The notes: generated by a model not told the origin, from the sequence alone. 60,202 nucleotides of DNA from Methylomagnum ishizawai (GCA_945861705.1 CAMAVM010000017.1:1-60202); one strand, 5' to 3'. Counted from the stretch's first letter, positions 45,969-53,138 are shown. Translations and numbers: made by a program.

Positions 45969-46050
45969 ACTATGCAACCCAGCTATCTTCGATAATCATC
46001 CCTAAGACCTGAAGTTTTCCGACCTTGTTTTTCAACAAGTGTGGCTTTGT
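45969..46050 (-). ncRNA. Candidate c-di-GMP-I (GEMM) riboswitch, leader of PEP-CTERM 1
   Basis: On the minus strand: a hairpin CTTGTT-GAAA-AACAAG (46039-46024) with a GNRA tetraloop, then GTCGGAAAACTTCAGGTCT, then GAAGATAGCTGGGTTGCA. This order matches GEMM (tetraloop hairpin, GACGCAAAGCCACGGGTCT, AUGGCAGCCGGGUUGCC). The core has GGAAAA where canonical GEMM has GCAAAG. It lies 30 bp before the gene start. Two relatives sit at 51722 and 52580. Confidence 0.65.
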
Positions 46051-46165
46051 TACATCAATAATCATTGTGGCGCACAACGGCATTGTTTTAGTGCGTAAAG
46101 TCTTCTTAAAAGCTTTATTAATTATTGATGGCTCTATTTTAATGAATTTAAAATGTAAGAAAATA

Positions 46166-46182
46166 CGTACGAATACCTATAT
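46166..46182 (-). promoter_or_regulatory. Upstream PEP-CTERM motif, site 1
   Basis: On the minus strand ATATAGGTATTCGTACG points at PEP-CTERM gene 1, with its near end 227 bp from the start codon. It is the same motif as at 47695-47739, 51474, 51589 and 52450. Confidence 0.6.
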
Positions 46183-46359
46183 CAAGCTGTTTTTTAAAAC
46201 TAGGTTTTTTGTACAGTTCTTGGCAACCCTAATAGATAACATTCATTACATTAAAGTTGTTATATGAAGCCCCTCGCCCTAGTTATATCGTTAGGGGAGG
46301 GGGTATACCGGTTTCCGTAAGGTAATAGAGATCATTAGCTCATTATTAAAATCAGCTTA

Positions 46360-46764
46360 TTAAGATTTACGCTTAACGCCAAGTAATCCGAGCAAACCGG
46401 AGCCAAATAACCAAAGCGCAGCAGGGACAGGAACATTACTGACTTCGTCGTTTTCCTCTTCCTCTTCATCGTCGTCGTTTTCTTCATCCTCACCACCATC
46501 CTTCTTTTTGCACAATTTAGGAATGGTATCGTAGCGATCTTTAATTTCGCTGAGGTTTTTGACATCATAGTTAGTATATTTAACCTCATGGTCGACAGGG
46601 TTATGGTGCTGTCCAAACTGAGTCGATACTGGCTGACTCCAACTTTGGTTGTGTCCAGAGTTATGATTTTGACCAAAAGCCTGATGCTTAAAGTTTGACG
46701 CAAACGTTGCTGTGGTAAAACAAGCCAGTAGCAGTGTAGTGATTAAAAATAATCGTATTTTCAT
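46360..46764 (-). CDS. PEP-CTERM exported protein 2, acidic
   Basis: 134 residues from the ATG at 46764, which follows GGAG by six bases; an in-frame TTG at 46776 is less likely. A signal peptide (FLITTLLLACFTTATFAS), a His/Asn/Gln-rich middle (GQNHNSGHNQSWSQP), a strongly acidic stretch (GGEDEENDDDEEEEENDE) and the sorting signal VPVPAALWLFGSGLLGLLG then VKRKS follow in order. The acidic run could bind calcium or other cations. Its leader contains a three-stem hairpin (46838-46916) and no GEMM core. Confidence 0.85.
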   Translation of the reverse strand: MKIRLFLITTLLLACFTTATFASNFKHQAFGQNHNSGHNQSWSQPVSTQFGQHHNPVDHEVKYTNYDVKNLSEIKDRYDTIPKLCKKKDGGEDEENDDDEEEEENDEVSNVPVPAALWLFGSGLLGLLGVKRKS

Positions 46765-46837
46765 GGCGTTCTCCAAAAAATAAATACCATTAAATGATAC
46801 AAATGTGAGTGTGTAATGGCTGAGTTCTAAATCTAAC

Positions 46838-46916
46838 GGTTTGCAGGCTTTATCAGTAAGGTATCCAGTTATATCGGTAAATATGACTGGATCTGTACGA
46901 TAAAGCTATGTAACCG
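46838..46916. ncRNA. Three-tier hairpin in the leader of PEP-CTERM 2
   Basis: CGGTT (46838-46842) pairs with AACCG (46912-46916), GCTTTATC (46847-46854) with GATAAAGC (46899-46906), and ATCCAGT with ACTGGAT inside. The stems are separated by near-symmetric internal loops of 5-6 bases. It sits between the 3' end of PEP-CTERM 3 and the start of PEP-CTERM 2. It may be a structured 5' UTR of unknown class; no T-tract makes a simple terminator unlikely. Confidence 0.5.
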
Positions 46917-46922
46917 AAGGGA

Positions 46923-47471
46923 CTAAACAGTTGCTGTATGAGATTTTTTTCTCATGCCCAGTAACCCCATTAAAGCAGAACCAAATAACCATACGGCGGC
47001 TGGGACGGGGACGGATGAGACATTATTGTTTAATATAGATGCAGACGATACATTGTTGATGTCTAATGCATAAAAGCTGGTGAGATCATCAAAACCTTCA
47101 TAAAAGGTAGACCACACAATTTCCTTTAGGGTTGGGCTTTGGGTTAAATCAGTACCAAATTGTGCTAAAGCGACAATGTAATTGCCGGCATCAAGATTCC
47201 AGGTTATCAGCGAGTCATACAGTCCATCATCAGTACTGATATCATCGTTCATGCTTATCCAAGTTCCAGTACTATCGAAAAGCACAAGTAAAGGATCAAA
47301 CCCACCGGCTGCATATGATGATGTACGAATAGTTACATCACTGGTTGAATCAACAGTAAAACTAAATGTTCTAAAATCGTCATCATGATCTAAATTGCCA
47401 GTAAACGAAAAATTTGCCGCATTAACCCCAAAAGAACTTAACAATATTGCAATAAATAATAGGTGTTTCAT
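46923..47471 (-). CDS. PEP-CTERM exported protein 3 (DVUA0089-like pre-peptidase fold possible)
   Basis: About 182 residues from the ATG at 47471, which follows GGAG. A signal peptide (LLFIAILLSSFGVNA) leads to a beta-sandwich-like domain FSFTGNLDHDDDFRTFSFTV...FDPLLVLFDSTG...NLDAGNYIVALAQFG. This resembles bacterial pre-peptidase/PPC-type domains seen in PEP-CTERM proteins. The sorting signal is VPVPAAVWLFGSALMGLLG then MRKKS. The frame is open to 47531, but no start there has a ribosome binding site. Its leader folds into two hairpins (47526-47642). Three tandem TAGGTATTCGTAC motifs lie about 225 bp upstream. Confidence 0.85.
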   Translation of the reverse strand: MKHLLFIAILLSSFGVNAANFSFTGNLDHDDDFRTFSFTVDSTSDVTIRTSSYAAGGFDPLLVLFDSTGTWISMNDDISTDDGLYDSLITWNLDAGNYIVALAQFGTDLTQSPTLKEIVWSTFYEGFDDLTSFYALDINNVSSASILNNNVSSVPVPAAVWLFGSALMGLLGMRKKSHTATV

Positions 47472-47525
47472 TTTTAACTCCGAGTTGAATGAATAGGCAT
47501 AAAATCTACCTAAGCCAAATATCAG

Positions 47526-47642
47526 CCTCAAAAAACTGCCTTCTTGGCATTAAATTGCGGCTATGTCATTTACTCTTTGAGGTCTGCTTACGATGCTGGA
47601 TCTTTAAGTGCGATGTTGATCGCATTTAATTTCCGCGTAAGC
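47526..47642 (-). ncRNA. Two-hairpin structured leader of PEP-CTERM 3
   Basis: On the minus strand GCTTACG (47642-47636) pairs with CGTAAGC (47592-47586) around an inner TGCGAT-CAAC-ATCGCA. Three bases later CCTCAAA (47582-47576) pairs with TTTGAGG (47532-47526) around TGCC-x5-GGCA. The domains sit back to back 55 bp before the gene. No GEMM core is seen; the class is unknown. Confidence 0.45.
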
Positions 47643-47694
47643 TTTTTCATTAAGCATGGGTAAATTTTACGGAGTTAGAAAATTAAAAAATATT

Positions 47695-47739
47695 CGTACG
47701 AATACCTAAGTACGAATACCTAAGTACGAATACCTATAT
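47695..47739 (-). promoter_or_regulatory. Upstream PEP-CTERM motif, three tandem copies
   Basis: On the plus strand the 14-bp unit GTACGAATACCTAA is repeated at 47696-47709, 47710-47723 and (last base T) 47724-47737. Read towards PEP-CTERM gene 3 this is TAGGTATTCGTAC three times. The nearest unit is about 225 bp from the ATG. Confidence 0.7.
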
Positions 47740-47885
47740 GGCAGAAATTTATGTTGTTAGCTGGAAAGTAAGAGTGAAGGGCGAACGGGATTTTGGATTA
47801 CTCTCCCTTTGGAGAAGGTAACGATGAGTGCTTATTGGGATGGGTATAGATAAGTTTGGTTCGATGTAAATCTTAATGTGAAAAT

Positions 47886-50800
47886 TCAGCGTTTTCCATA
47901 GTGCAGCAGCATACACGGCAACAGCAACAAATTCAGCAAGGTAGAAGAAAATAAGCCACCGATGATAATTGCCGCCATTGGCCCCATGATTTCTGAGCCC
48001 GGATTGTCACTGCTGAAGGCAATCGGGAACATGGCTAAGGCGGTGACCAGGGCGGTCATTAAAATGGACGGCAAGCGTTCTTGCGCGGCCAAGGTGATGG
48101 TTTCAAGATGCCAGGTTTTGCCTTCGTGATCGACCAAATACTGGCAGTGCGACAATAGCATGATGCTGTTACGTACAGTGATGCCGAATAAGGTAATAAA
48201 ACCCACAATAGAACCCACTGATAAAGGCGCTCCGGTCAGGATAACCGCCGCGATGCCTCCGATAAGCGCAAAAGGCAGGTTGGCGAGGGTGAGCAATACC
48301 TGCCGAAGATTGCCGATGGCTATAGTTATTAGTATCAACACACCAGCACCAGCCAACAAGGAGTGCAGGATGAGTTTGGTACGCGCCTTTGCTTGCTCGA
48401 CGGCTGTGCCGGTAAACTCAGGATAGGTATCCGCCGTAAAAGCGATTTCCTTGAATACACGGGATTTCAGTGTTTGCATAAAATTGTCCATATCGCCATC
48501 AACGATATTGGCGGTGATGGTTTGTTTGCGCTGTGAATTCTGGCGCAGGATATTGTAACGTCCGGTGTTAGGCTTGATGTCAGCGACTTGCGCCAATCGT
48601 ATGATAGTTCCATCCAGGGTTTTGATGGGTAAGTCACTGATGGGTAAGATATTCGTCTTTTGTTGTGGCAACAAGGTGACGGCAATATCAAATACCTTAT
48701 TCCCCTCAAACAGCTTGCCCACCACGGTCGTTTCATACGCGCTTTGCAAACAAAGCATGACTTGTTCCGGCGTTACTCCCCAAGTAGTAAGTTGATTCAT
48801 ATTCAAATGCACCTGCACAAACGGTGTGCCTGGCGGCGAACGTACCTGGACATTACTCGCACCTGGAATAGCTTTGATGATTTCGGCAACAGCCTGCGCT
48901 TTTCCATCAAGTGTATTCAAATCGTTGCCGAAAATATTGACGACCACAGGCGATGTGTAACCGGAGATAGTTTCATCCACGCGCTCGATCAAAAAAGTAT
49001 TGGCTTCAAAGCCAATGCCTGGAAATTTGCCCAAGATGCTTCTAAGCCCGTCTAATATCGCTTGTTGTCCTGCCCCTGAATTCGGTTTCAGCCGAATTTC
49101 GTATTCGCTGTAATGGCTACCGTAGGTATCGGCTCCGCGTTCTGCTCGTCCCGCCCATTGTGATACCGATTCCACACCCGGAATCGCCATGAATTGTTGG
49201 GTAAGTTGGCTGCCAATGCGGATGGATTCCGCCAATGAAGTGCCAGGAATGCTGGCGGTGTGGACGATATAATGGCCTTCGCGCAATTCGGGCAGGAATT
49301 TGTGGTCGAGCGTAAAGAAAGCCAATAAGCCTGTTAAGCAAGTGACGATGCTTATTATTAAGATCGGCTTGAAATGTCTATTTGCCGCTAGCAGCCATTT
49401 CCCGTAGAAATTTTTGAGGACTTTTATCAACGGCGGTTCTGTCGTATCCAGATCATAACGGCCTAATAGGGCATGGCAAAGTGCGGGGGTTAAAGTCAAC
49501 GCAACCAGCAAAGACAGTAAGATAGCCAATATATAAGAATAACCGAGCGGTGCAAACAACCGTCCCGCTACGCCATCCAAGGTCAATAACGGCACAAACA
49601 CCAACGCCACGATAAAGCTGGCATAGACGACAGAGCCGCGCACTTCCAGCGATGCGGCGTTAATCACGTCGTCTATGGGCAAAGGTTGGGGCAATAAGCG
49701 ATTTTCCCGCAGCCTTCGGAAAATGTTTTCGGTATCGATAATCGCATCATCGACGACTTCACCCAATGCAATCGCCAAGCCGCCCAATACCATGATATTG
49801 AGGTTGACACCCGCCTCCAGCAGCACTATCACTGCACCTAATAAGGAAACAGGGATCGCCAATGCAGAAATAATGGCGGCGCGGACGTTAAATAGGAACA
49901 AGTACAGGATAATCAACACAAACAAGCCACCGATCAACAGATGCCTGGACAGGTTGCTTATTGACCGTTCGATATAGTCGGCAGGGCGAAATAAATGCGG
50001 GTAAAAGTTGATGGCTTGCTTGCTAAGGGTAGGGGTAATCTCCTCTAACACGTTTTCCAGCGATTTGGAAACCGATAAGGTATTGGCCCCATACTGGGCG
50101 ATCACCATGATGACAATGCCCGGCTTGTCCATGATCTGTGCCGCACCAATCGCTGGTTTAGGCGCATAGATGATGGTCGCCACTTCACCTAGCGTGATGT
50201 TGGCACCTTTATCGCGCTTGACGATGACTTTCGAAAATTGTTCGGGCGTGGTCGGTAATCCTGTCACCTGTACAGTAAAACGCTGGTTAAGGTTCTCGAT
50301 AAAACCGCTGCCTTGGATGTTTGCCGCTAATGTAGCCGCTTGGATAATTTCATCCAAGGAAAGGCCAAAGCGTTGCAGTTGCACAGGATCGACCTGTATT
50401 TGCAGTTGCTTGATGTCGCCACCAAACACATTGACATCGGCAATGCCCGGAACAGCGAGAAGGCGGGGGACAATCGTCCAATCAACCAGGCTGCGTAATG
50501 CCATCAGATCAACGCGTTCCGAGCTTAGTCCCAAGGTCAATACCGTGGAGGAAGAAGAGGATAAGGGCAAGACGATGGGCGCAATACCGTTTGGTACGTG
50601 TGTCGATAAATTCGCCAGCCGTTCATTGATAAGCTGCCGATTGCGGTAAATGTCGCTGTTTTCTGGGAAGGTAGCGGTAATGATCGACAAACCCTGAATC
50701 GACTCCGAACGCACGGATTGCAGTCCAATCACTCCGCTGACCGCCAGTTCAACCTGCTGGGTCACTAACAGCTCAACTTGCTCGGAAGAAAGCCCTGGCG

Positions 50801-50957
50801 ATTCCGTCTGGATAATGACCTGCTTGGGCGAGAATTCAGGAAAAATATCCAGCCCCGCCGTCGCAAAACGGTAACCGCCAACCAGCAATATTAACGTGGC
50901 AATGGCAATCACAACGCCGTAATAGCGTATGGAAAATCGGATCAGGCTGGCAAGCAT
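47886..50957 (-). CDS. RND efflux transporter, CusA/CzcA (heavy-metal) family
   Basis: About 1023 residues from the ATG at 50957. The frame runs on to 51065, but that extra stretch is not homologous-looking. It has 12 membrane helices with two large periplasmic loops. TM4 carries ALGEVVDDAIIDTENIFRR, the acidic pattern of metal-exporting HME-RND pumps. Early motifs DIFPEFSPKQVIIQTESPGL and SVRSESIQGLSIITATF are typical. It would export divalent or monovalent metal using protons. No CzcB/CusB fusion protein or outer-membrane partner lies nearby, so it is an orphan pump. Confidence 0.9.
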   Translation of the reverse strand: MLASLIRFSIRYYGVVIAIATLILLVGGYRFATAGLDIFPEFSPKQVIIQTESPGLSSEQVELLVTQQVELAVSGVIGLQSVRSESIQGLSIITATFPENSDIYRNRQLINERLANLSTHVPNGIAPIVLPLSSSSSTVLTLGLSSERVDLMALRSLVDWTIVPRLLAVPGIADVNVFGGDIKQLQIQVDPVQLQRFGLSLDEIIQAATLAANIQGSGFIENLNQRFTVQVTGLPTTPEQFSKVIVKRDKGANITLGEVATIIYAPKPAIGAAQIMDKPGIVIMVIAQYGANTLSVSKSLENVLEEITPTLSKQAINFYPHLFRPADYIERSISNLSRHLLIGGLFVLIILYLFLFNVRAAIISALAIPVSLLGAVIVLLEAGVNLNIMVLGGLAIALGEVVDDAIIDTENIFRRLRENRLLPQPLPIDDVINAASLEVRGSVVYASFIVALVFVPLLTLDGVAGRLFAPLGYSYILAILLSLLVALTLTPALCHALLGRYDLDTTEPPLIKVLKNFYGKWLLAANRHFKPILIISIVTCLTGLLAFFTLDHKFLPELREGHYIVHTASIPGTSLAESIRIGSQLTQQFMAIPGVESVSQWAGRAERGADTYGSHYSEYEIRLKPNSGAGQQAILDGLRSILGKFPGIGFEANTFLIERVDETISGYTSPVVVNIFGNDLNTLDGKAQAVAEIIKAIPGASNVQVRSPPGTPFVQVHLNMNQLTTWGVTPEQVMLCLQSAYETTVVGKLFEGNKVFDIAVTLLPQQKTNILPISDLPIKTLDGTIIRLAQVADIKPNTGRYNILRQNSQRKQTITANIVDGDMDNFMQTLKSRVFKEIAFTADTYPEFTGTAVEQAKARTKLILHSLLAGAGVLILITIAIGNLRQVLLTLANLPFALIGGIAAVILTGAPLSVGSIVGFITLFGITVRNSIMLLSHCQYLVDHEGKTWHLETITLAAQERLPSILMTALVTALAMFPIAFSSDNPGSEIMGPMAAIIIGGLFSSTLLNLLLLPCMLLHYGKR

Positions 50958-51462
50958 GGATGGTTTTGCTGGGTTATAGAGGTAGATAAAGCAATATTTT
51001 ATCTTGTAATACCTACCTAGGACTAAAAGTATTAGGGCTGTTTGAGTTGCGAAAAAAGCCAACACACTGAGACTAGGTGTTTATACGGATATTTTTACAA
51101 ATGACTAGGCGATATAGTAGCCCCGAATCTAAAGAACCAGCCGCAAGGCAGCACGGATGCAAGGCAGTAAATAAGTTAAGGATTCAAGGATATCTTGTTA
51201 TTGACAAGATACAGGCAAGATTAAGGAAAACAATGGATTTGCCTGATAAATGGAGTGGAACAGGGTTCTTAGATTTTAGGATGGGGCTAGAGAAGTATAT
51301 GGATATTCTTATTAGACGGATTTAATAAACTAGAACCAAAGTTAAGGAGTTTAGCGGTAGGTACAAGACTAAAAAAGATGAAAAGTAGTTAGATTCTGTG
51401 ATTTTGGAATTCAAGATTAGAGAAAAATAGCGGGATGTTAGTTTTGGATATCACCGTAAAAA
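50958..51462. other. Intergenic region between the RND gene and the PEP-CTERM 4 control region
   Basis: About 500 bases. An open frame at 51077-51325 has no clear ribosome binding site or family. AT-rich DNA with scattered AGG-rich words; nothing recognised before the repeats that start at about 51463. Confidence 0.35.
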
Positions 51463-51473
51463 ACTGGGGTAAC

Positions 51474-51492
51474 TAGGTAATCGTACGTATAT
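51474..51492 (+). promoter_or_regulatory. Upstream PEP-CTERM motif, site in unit A
   Basis: TAGGTAATCGTACGTATAT, 354 bp before the PEP-CTERM 4 ATG. It duplicates the site at 51589. Confidence 0.6.
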
Positions 51493-51588
51493 TCAATGGG
51501 TCTGCAAACCTTTAACCTATATCCAAGTTAAATACTTAACCAAGGAAGAGCAAGGACAAGCAGCATTAAGGAGTTTTAGTGGGGTGAC

Positions 51589-51607
51589 TAGGTAATCGTA
51601 CGTATAT
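51589..51607 (+). promoter_or_regulatory. Upstream PEP-CTERM motif, site in unit B
   Basis: TAGGTAATCGTACGTATAT. The CGTACG ends 244 bp before the PEP-CTERM 4 ATG and about 120 bp before the riboswitch candidate. This is a distance usual for an activator site upstream of a promoter. Confidence 0.65.
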
Positions 51608-51721
51608 GAAACACATTTACAAAGCTTTAATCTATCCCCAAGGTTAAGAACTTAACCAGCAACAAAAAGGACAAGTATATTTTTAGGGAGCTTTAAGGAA
51701 GTGGCATCGTGGATCCCCCTC

Positions 51722-51801
51722 TATGCCGCATAGCTACACTCACTGCGAGGTGGGGTCGGAAAGCTACAGGTCTTTACAATTAAAGATGGCTGAGTTGCAA
51801 A
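51722..51801 (+). ncRNA. Candidate c-di-GMP-I (GEMM) riboswitch, leader of PEP-CTERM 4
   Basis: A hairpin CTCACT-GCGA-GGTGGG (51739-51754) with a GNRA tetraloop, then GTCGGAAAGCTACAGGTCT (51755-51773), and 3' strand GATGGCTGAGTTGCA (51785-51799). The order and most positions match GEMM RNA. It ends about 45 bp before the ATG. Confidence 0.68.
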
Positions 51802-51845
51802 TTTTTATTTTTTATAACTTGTTATTATTTTTTGGAGAGACTTAT

Positions 51846-52343
51846 ATGAAAAAATTATTAGTTGTTTTAAGTTTGGCAATGGCAGCGTTCTCGTTTCAAG
51901 CAAGTGCTGCTACATTGAATTGGGTTTCAACTCCTGTAGGTGCTACAGCTATACAGGTAAATCCTGGTAGTCTTTATGGTGCTAGGAATCCTGCTGGGAA
52001 TCCAGTGCTACCAGGAAGTTTAGTTGATGACAATTGGACTTTTATGTTGTCTGCTTTTAGCCAAGTTCAAGTTGGTGTTTCGTCTTTGCCTGGATTAGCA
52101 TCATGGTTGACTGCGGAATTACTTGACAGTACCAATGCTCTTGTGGCATCGATTGGTGTTAATGGAGCGATATGGCGTGATGTTTTGGGAGCAGGTGAAT
52201 ATACATTACATTTGTTCGGAACAGCACCTTTGGGTCAACCCAGTTATGCATTAAGTGTTGAAACCCCAATCCCTGCTGCAGTCTGGTTATTCGGTTCTGC
52301 TTTGATGGGCTTGACAGGACTTTCACGCCGCAAGAAAGCCTAA
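51846..52343 (+). CDS. PEP-CTERM exported protein 4
   Basis: 165 residues from the ATG at 51846, which follows GGAGAG. A signal peptide (KKLLVVLSLAMAAFSFQASA) leads to a small beta-rich domain and the sorting signal TPIPAAVWLFGSALMGLTG then LSRRKK. The upstream frame back to 51723 runs through the riboswitch and is not coding. Control region: two TAGGTAATCGTACG motifs and a GEMM-like leader. A perfect terminator follows at 52368. Confidence 0.9.
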   Translation: MKKLLVVLSLAMAAFSFQASAATLNWVSTPVGATAIQVNPGSLYGARNPAGNPVLPGSLVDDNWTFMLSAFSQVQVGVSSLPGLASWLTAELLDSTNALVASIGVNGAIWRDVLGAGEYTLHLFGTAPLGQPSYALSVETPIPAAVWLFGSALMGLTGLSRRKKA

Positions 52344-52367
52344 GCTTAAACGCTAACGGTTTTTAAG

Positions 52368-52394
52368 AAAGGGAGGCTTGCCTCCCTTTTTTTG
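52368..52394 (+). terminator. Rho-independent terminator after PEP-CTERM 4
   Basis: AAAGGGAGGC-TT-GCCTCCCTTT followed by TTTT: a 10-bp GC-rich stem, two-base loop and a T-tract, 25 bp after the stop codon. Confidence 0.93.
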
Positions 52395-52435
52395 TGGCTA
52401 TTTGCCCACTAGCTCTGGGACAGGTTTGTAATCCA

Positions 52436-52550
52436 AAAACTGGTGTGACTAGGTAATCGTACGTATATGAAATACAGTTATAAACCTTTATGCTATCCCC
52501 AAGATTAAAAAACTTAACCAGAACAAAAAAGGACAAGATGGATTTCAAGG
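52436..52550 (+). repeat. Repeat unit C upstream of the truncated PEP-CTERM 5
   Basis: Matches units A and B: CTGGTGTGACTAGGTAATCG, then CGTACGTATATGAAA, AAACCTTTATGCTATCCCCA, a CTTAACC block and GGACAAG. It holds the motif TAGGTAATCGTACGTATAT at 52450-52468, 242 bp before the ATG at 52705. Confidence 0.75.
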
Positions 52551-52579
52551 AGCTTAGAGTGAAGTTGAACAACGATTCA

Positions 52580-52661
52580 TCGTTCCACAGGGCTACACTT
52601 ACTGCGAAGTAGGGTCGGAAAGCTACAGGTCTTTACCAATAAAAGATGGCTGAGTTGCAAA
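52580..52661 (+). ncRNA. Candidate c-di-GMP-I (GEMM) riboswitch, leader of truncated PEP-CTERM 5
   Basis: Hairpin CTTACT-GCGA-AGTAGG (52598-52613), then GTCGGAAAGCTACAGGTCT, and 3' strand GATGGCTGAGTTGCA (52645-52659). Relative to the 51722 copy, C-G became T-A and T-G became T-A in the hairpin stem, so pairing is kept. It is now attached to a broken gene. Confidence 0.68.
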
Positions 52662-52704
52662 TCAATATTTTAGAACTTGTTATCTATTTTTGGAGAGATA
52701 TATC

Positions 52705-52824
52705 ATGAAAAAATTATTAGTTGTTTTAAGTTTGGCAATGGCGGCATTTTCGTTTCAAGCAAGTGCTGCTACCTTGGCTTGGGTGGATATTATTTCTGAT
52801 CAAGATGATGTCATTTATCGCTGA
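52705..52824 (+). pseudogene. PEP-CTERM gene 5, truncated after the signal peptide
   Basis: The first 24 codons (KKLLVVLSLAMAAFSFQASA, then ATL) are almost identical to PEP-CTERM 4. After A-W-V the sequence changes to antisense-looking DNA and stops at codon 40. The upstream leader, riboswitch and motif are also duplicated. The gene is joined tail to tail with a truncated TylF-like gene, marking a recombination junction at about 52785-52816. Confidence 0.8.
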
Positions 52825-53052
52825 CCCTCCTAGAGCGCATCCAGCTTCGATAAAAGTGCCTGGTAAACCGCTTTGAACAATTGCTTTGCAGGTGTCAGCA
52901 ATGCTGGCGAGTTTCTTTTCAGTCAAATAGGTTAAATTATTTGATCGAATACGGGATATTAATTCAATTTCCTTATGATCCAACCGCGATAGTGAGCTTG
53001 GCACTTCAGATTGAAACAGGTCCTTTAAAATCACTTTAAGTCGTTGAAACAT
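52780..53052 (-). pseudogene. TylF/macrocin-type O-methyltransferase, truncated at the SAM-binding loop
   Basis: The N-terminal about 79 residues match the TylF family: LTYLTEKKLASIADTCKAI, then GLPGTFIEAGCALGGSAI, the first SAM-binding motif. Beyond that the frame runs into sequence antisense to the PEP-CTERM 5 fragment and stops at 52726. The catalytic domain is lost, so it is almost certainly non-functional. It lies beside the polysaccharide ABC exporter, where such methyltransferases are common. Confidence 0.7.
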
Positions 53053-53138
53053 CGTTATCTTTTCCTAAACAAGGTAAATTAAAACGAAAAGAAGAGCCAA
53101 GAATGCGCTAAATGGCGTACGAGATCCGTGTTTTCGTT

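Larger units (their letters stand above)
51463..51690 (+). repeat. Tandem pair of about 110-bp repeats (units A and B) upstream of PEP-CTERM 4
   Basis: Unit A (51463-51575) and unit B (51577-51690) each start with a GGGGTRACTAGGTAATCG-type sequence. CGTACGTATAT, an AAANCTTTAAnCTATnnCCAAG block, a TTAA..CTTAACCA block and GGACAAG follow. A third unit C lies at 52436-52550. The units differ by many substitutions, so they are old or under selection only at the motifs. Confidence 0.75.

Noticed and set aside
46025-46267. 80-codon open frame on the plus strand
   Set aside because: It runs antisense through the riboswitch candidate and the upstream motif of PEP-CTERM 1.
46815-46830. ATGGCTGAGTTCTAAAT, similar to the 3' strand of the riboswitch candidates
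   Set aside because: It lies on the strand opposite to the nearby gene and has no GGAAAG core or tetraloop hairpin upstream.
47586-47648. Terminator on the plus strand (hairpin followed by TTTTT)
   Set aside because: No plus-strand gene ends upstream of it; the hairpin fits better as part of the minus-strand leader of PEP-CTERM 3.
51077-51325. 82-codon open frame between the RND gene and PEP-CTERM 4
   Set aside because: No ribosome binding site, no family signature, and it lies in a region rich in repeats; kept as non-coding.
51788-51800. Possible sigma-54 promoter TGGC...TTGC before PEP-CTERM 4
   Set aside because: The GG and GC are only nine bases apart instead of about twelve, and the words are part of the conserved 3' strand of the riboswitch candidate.
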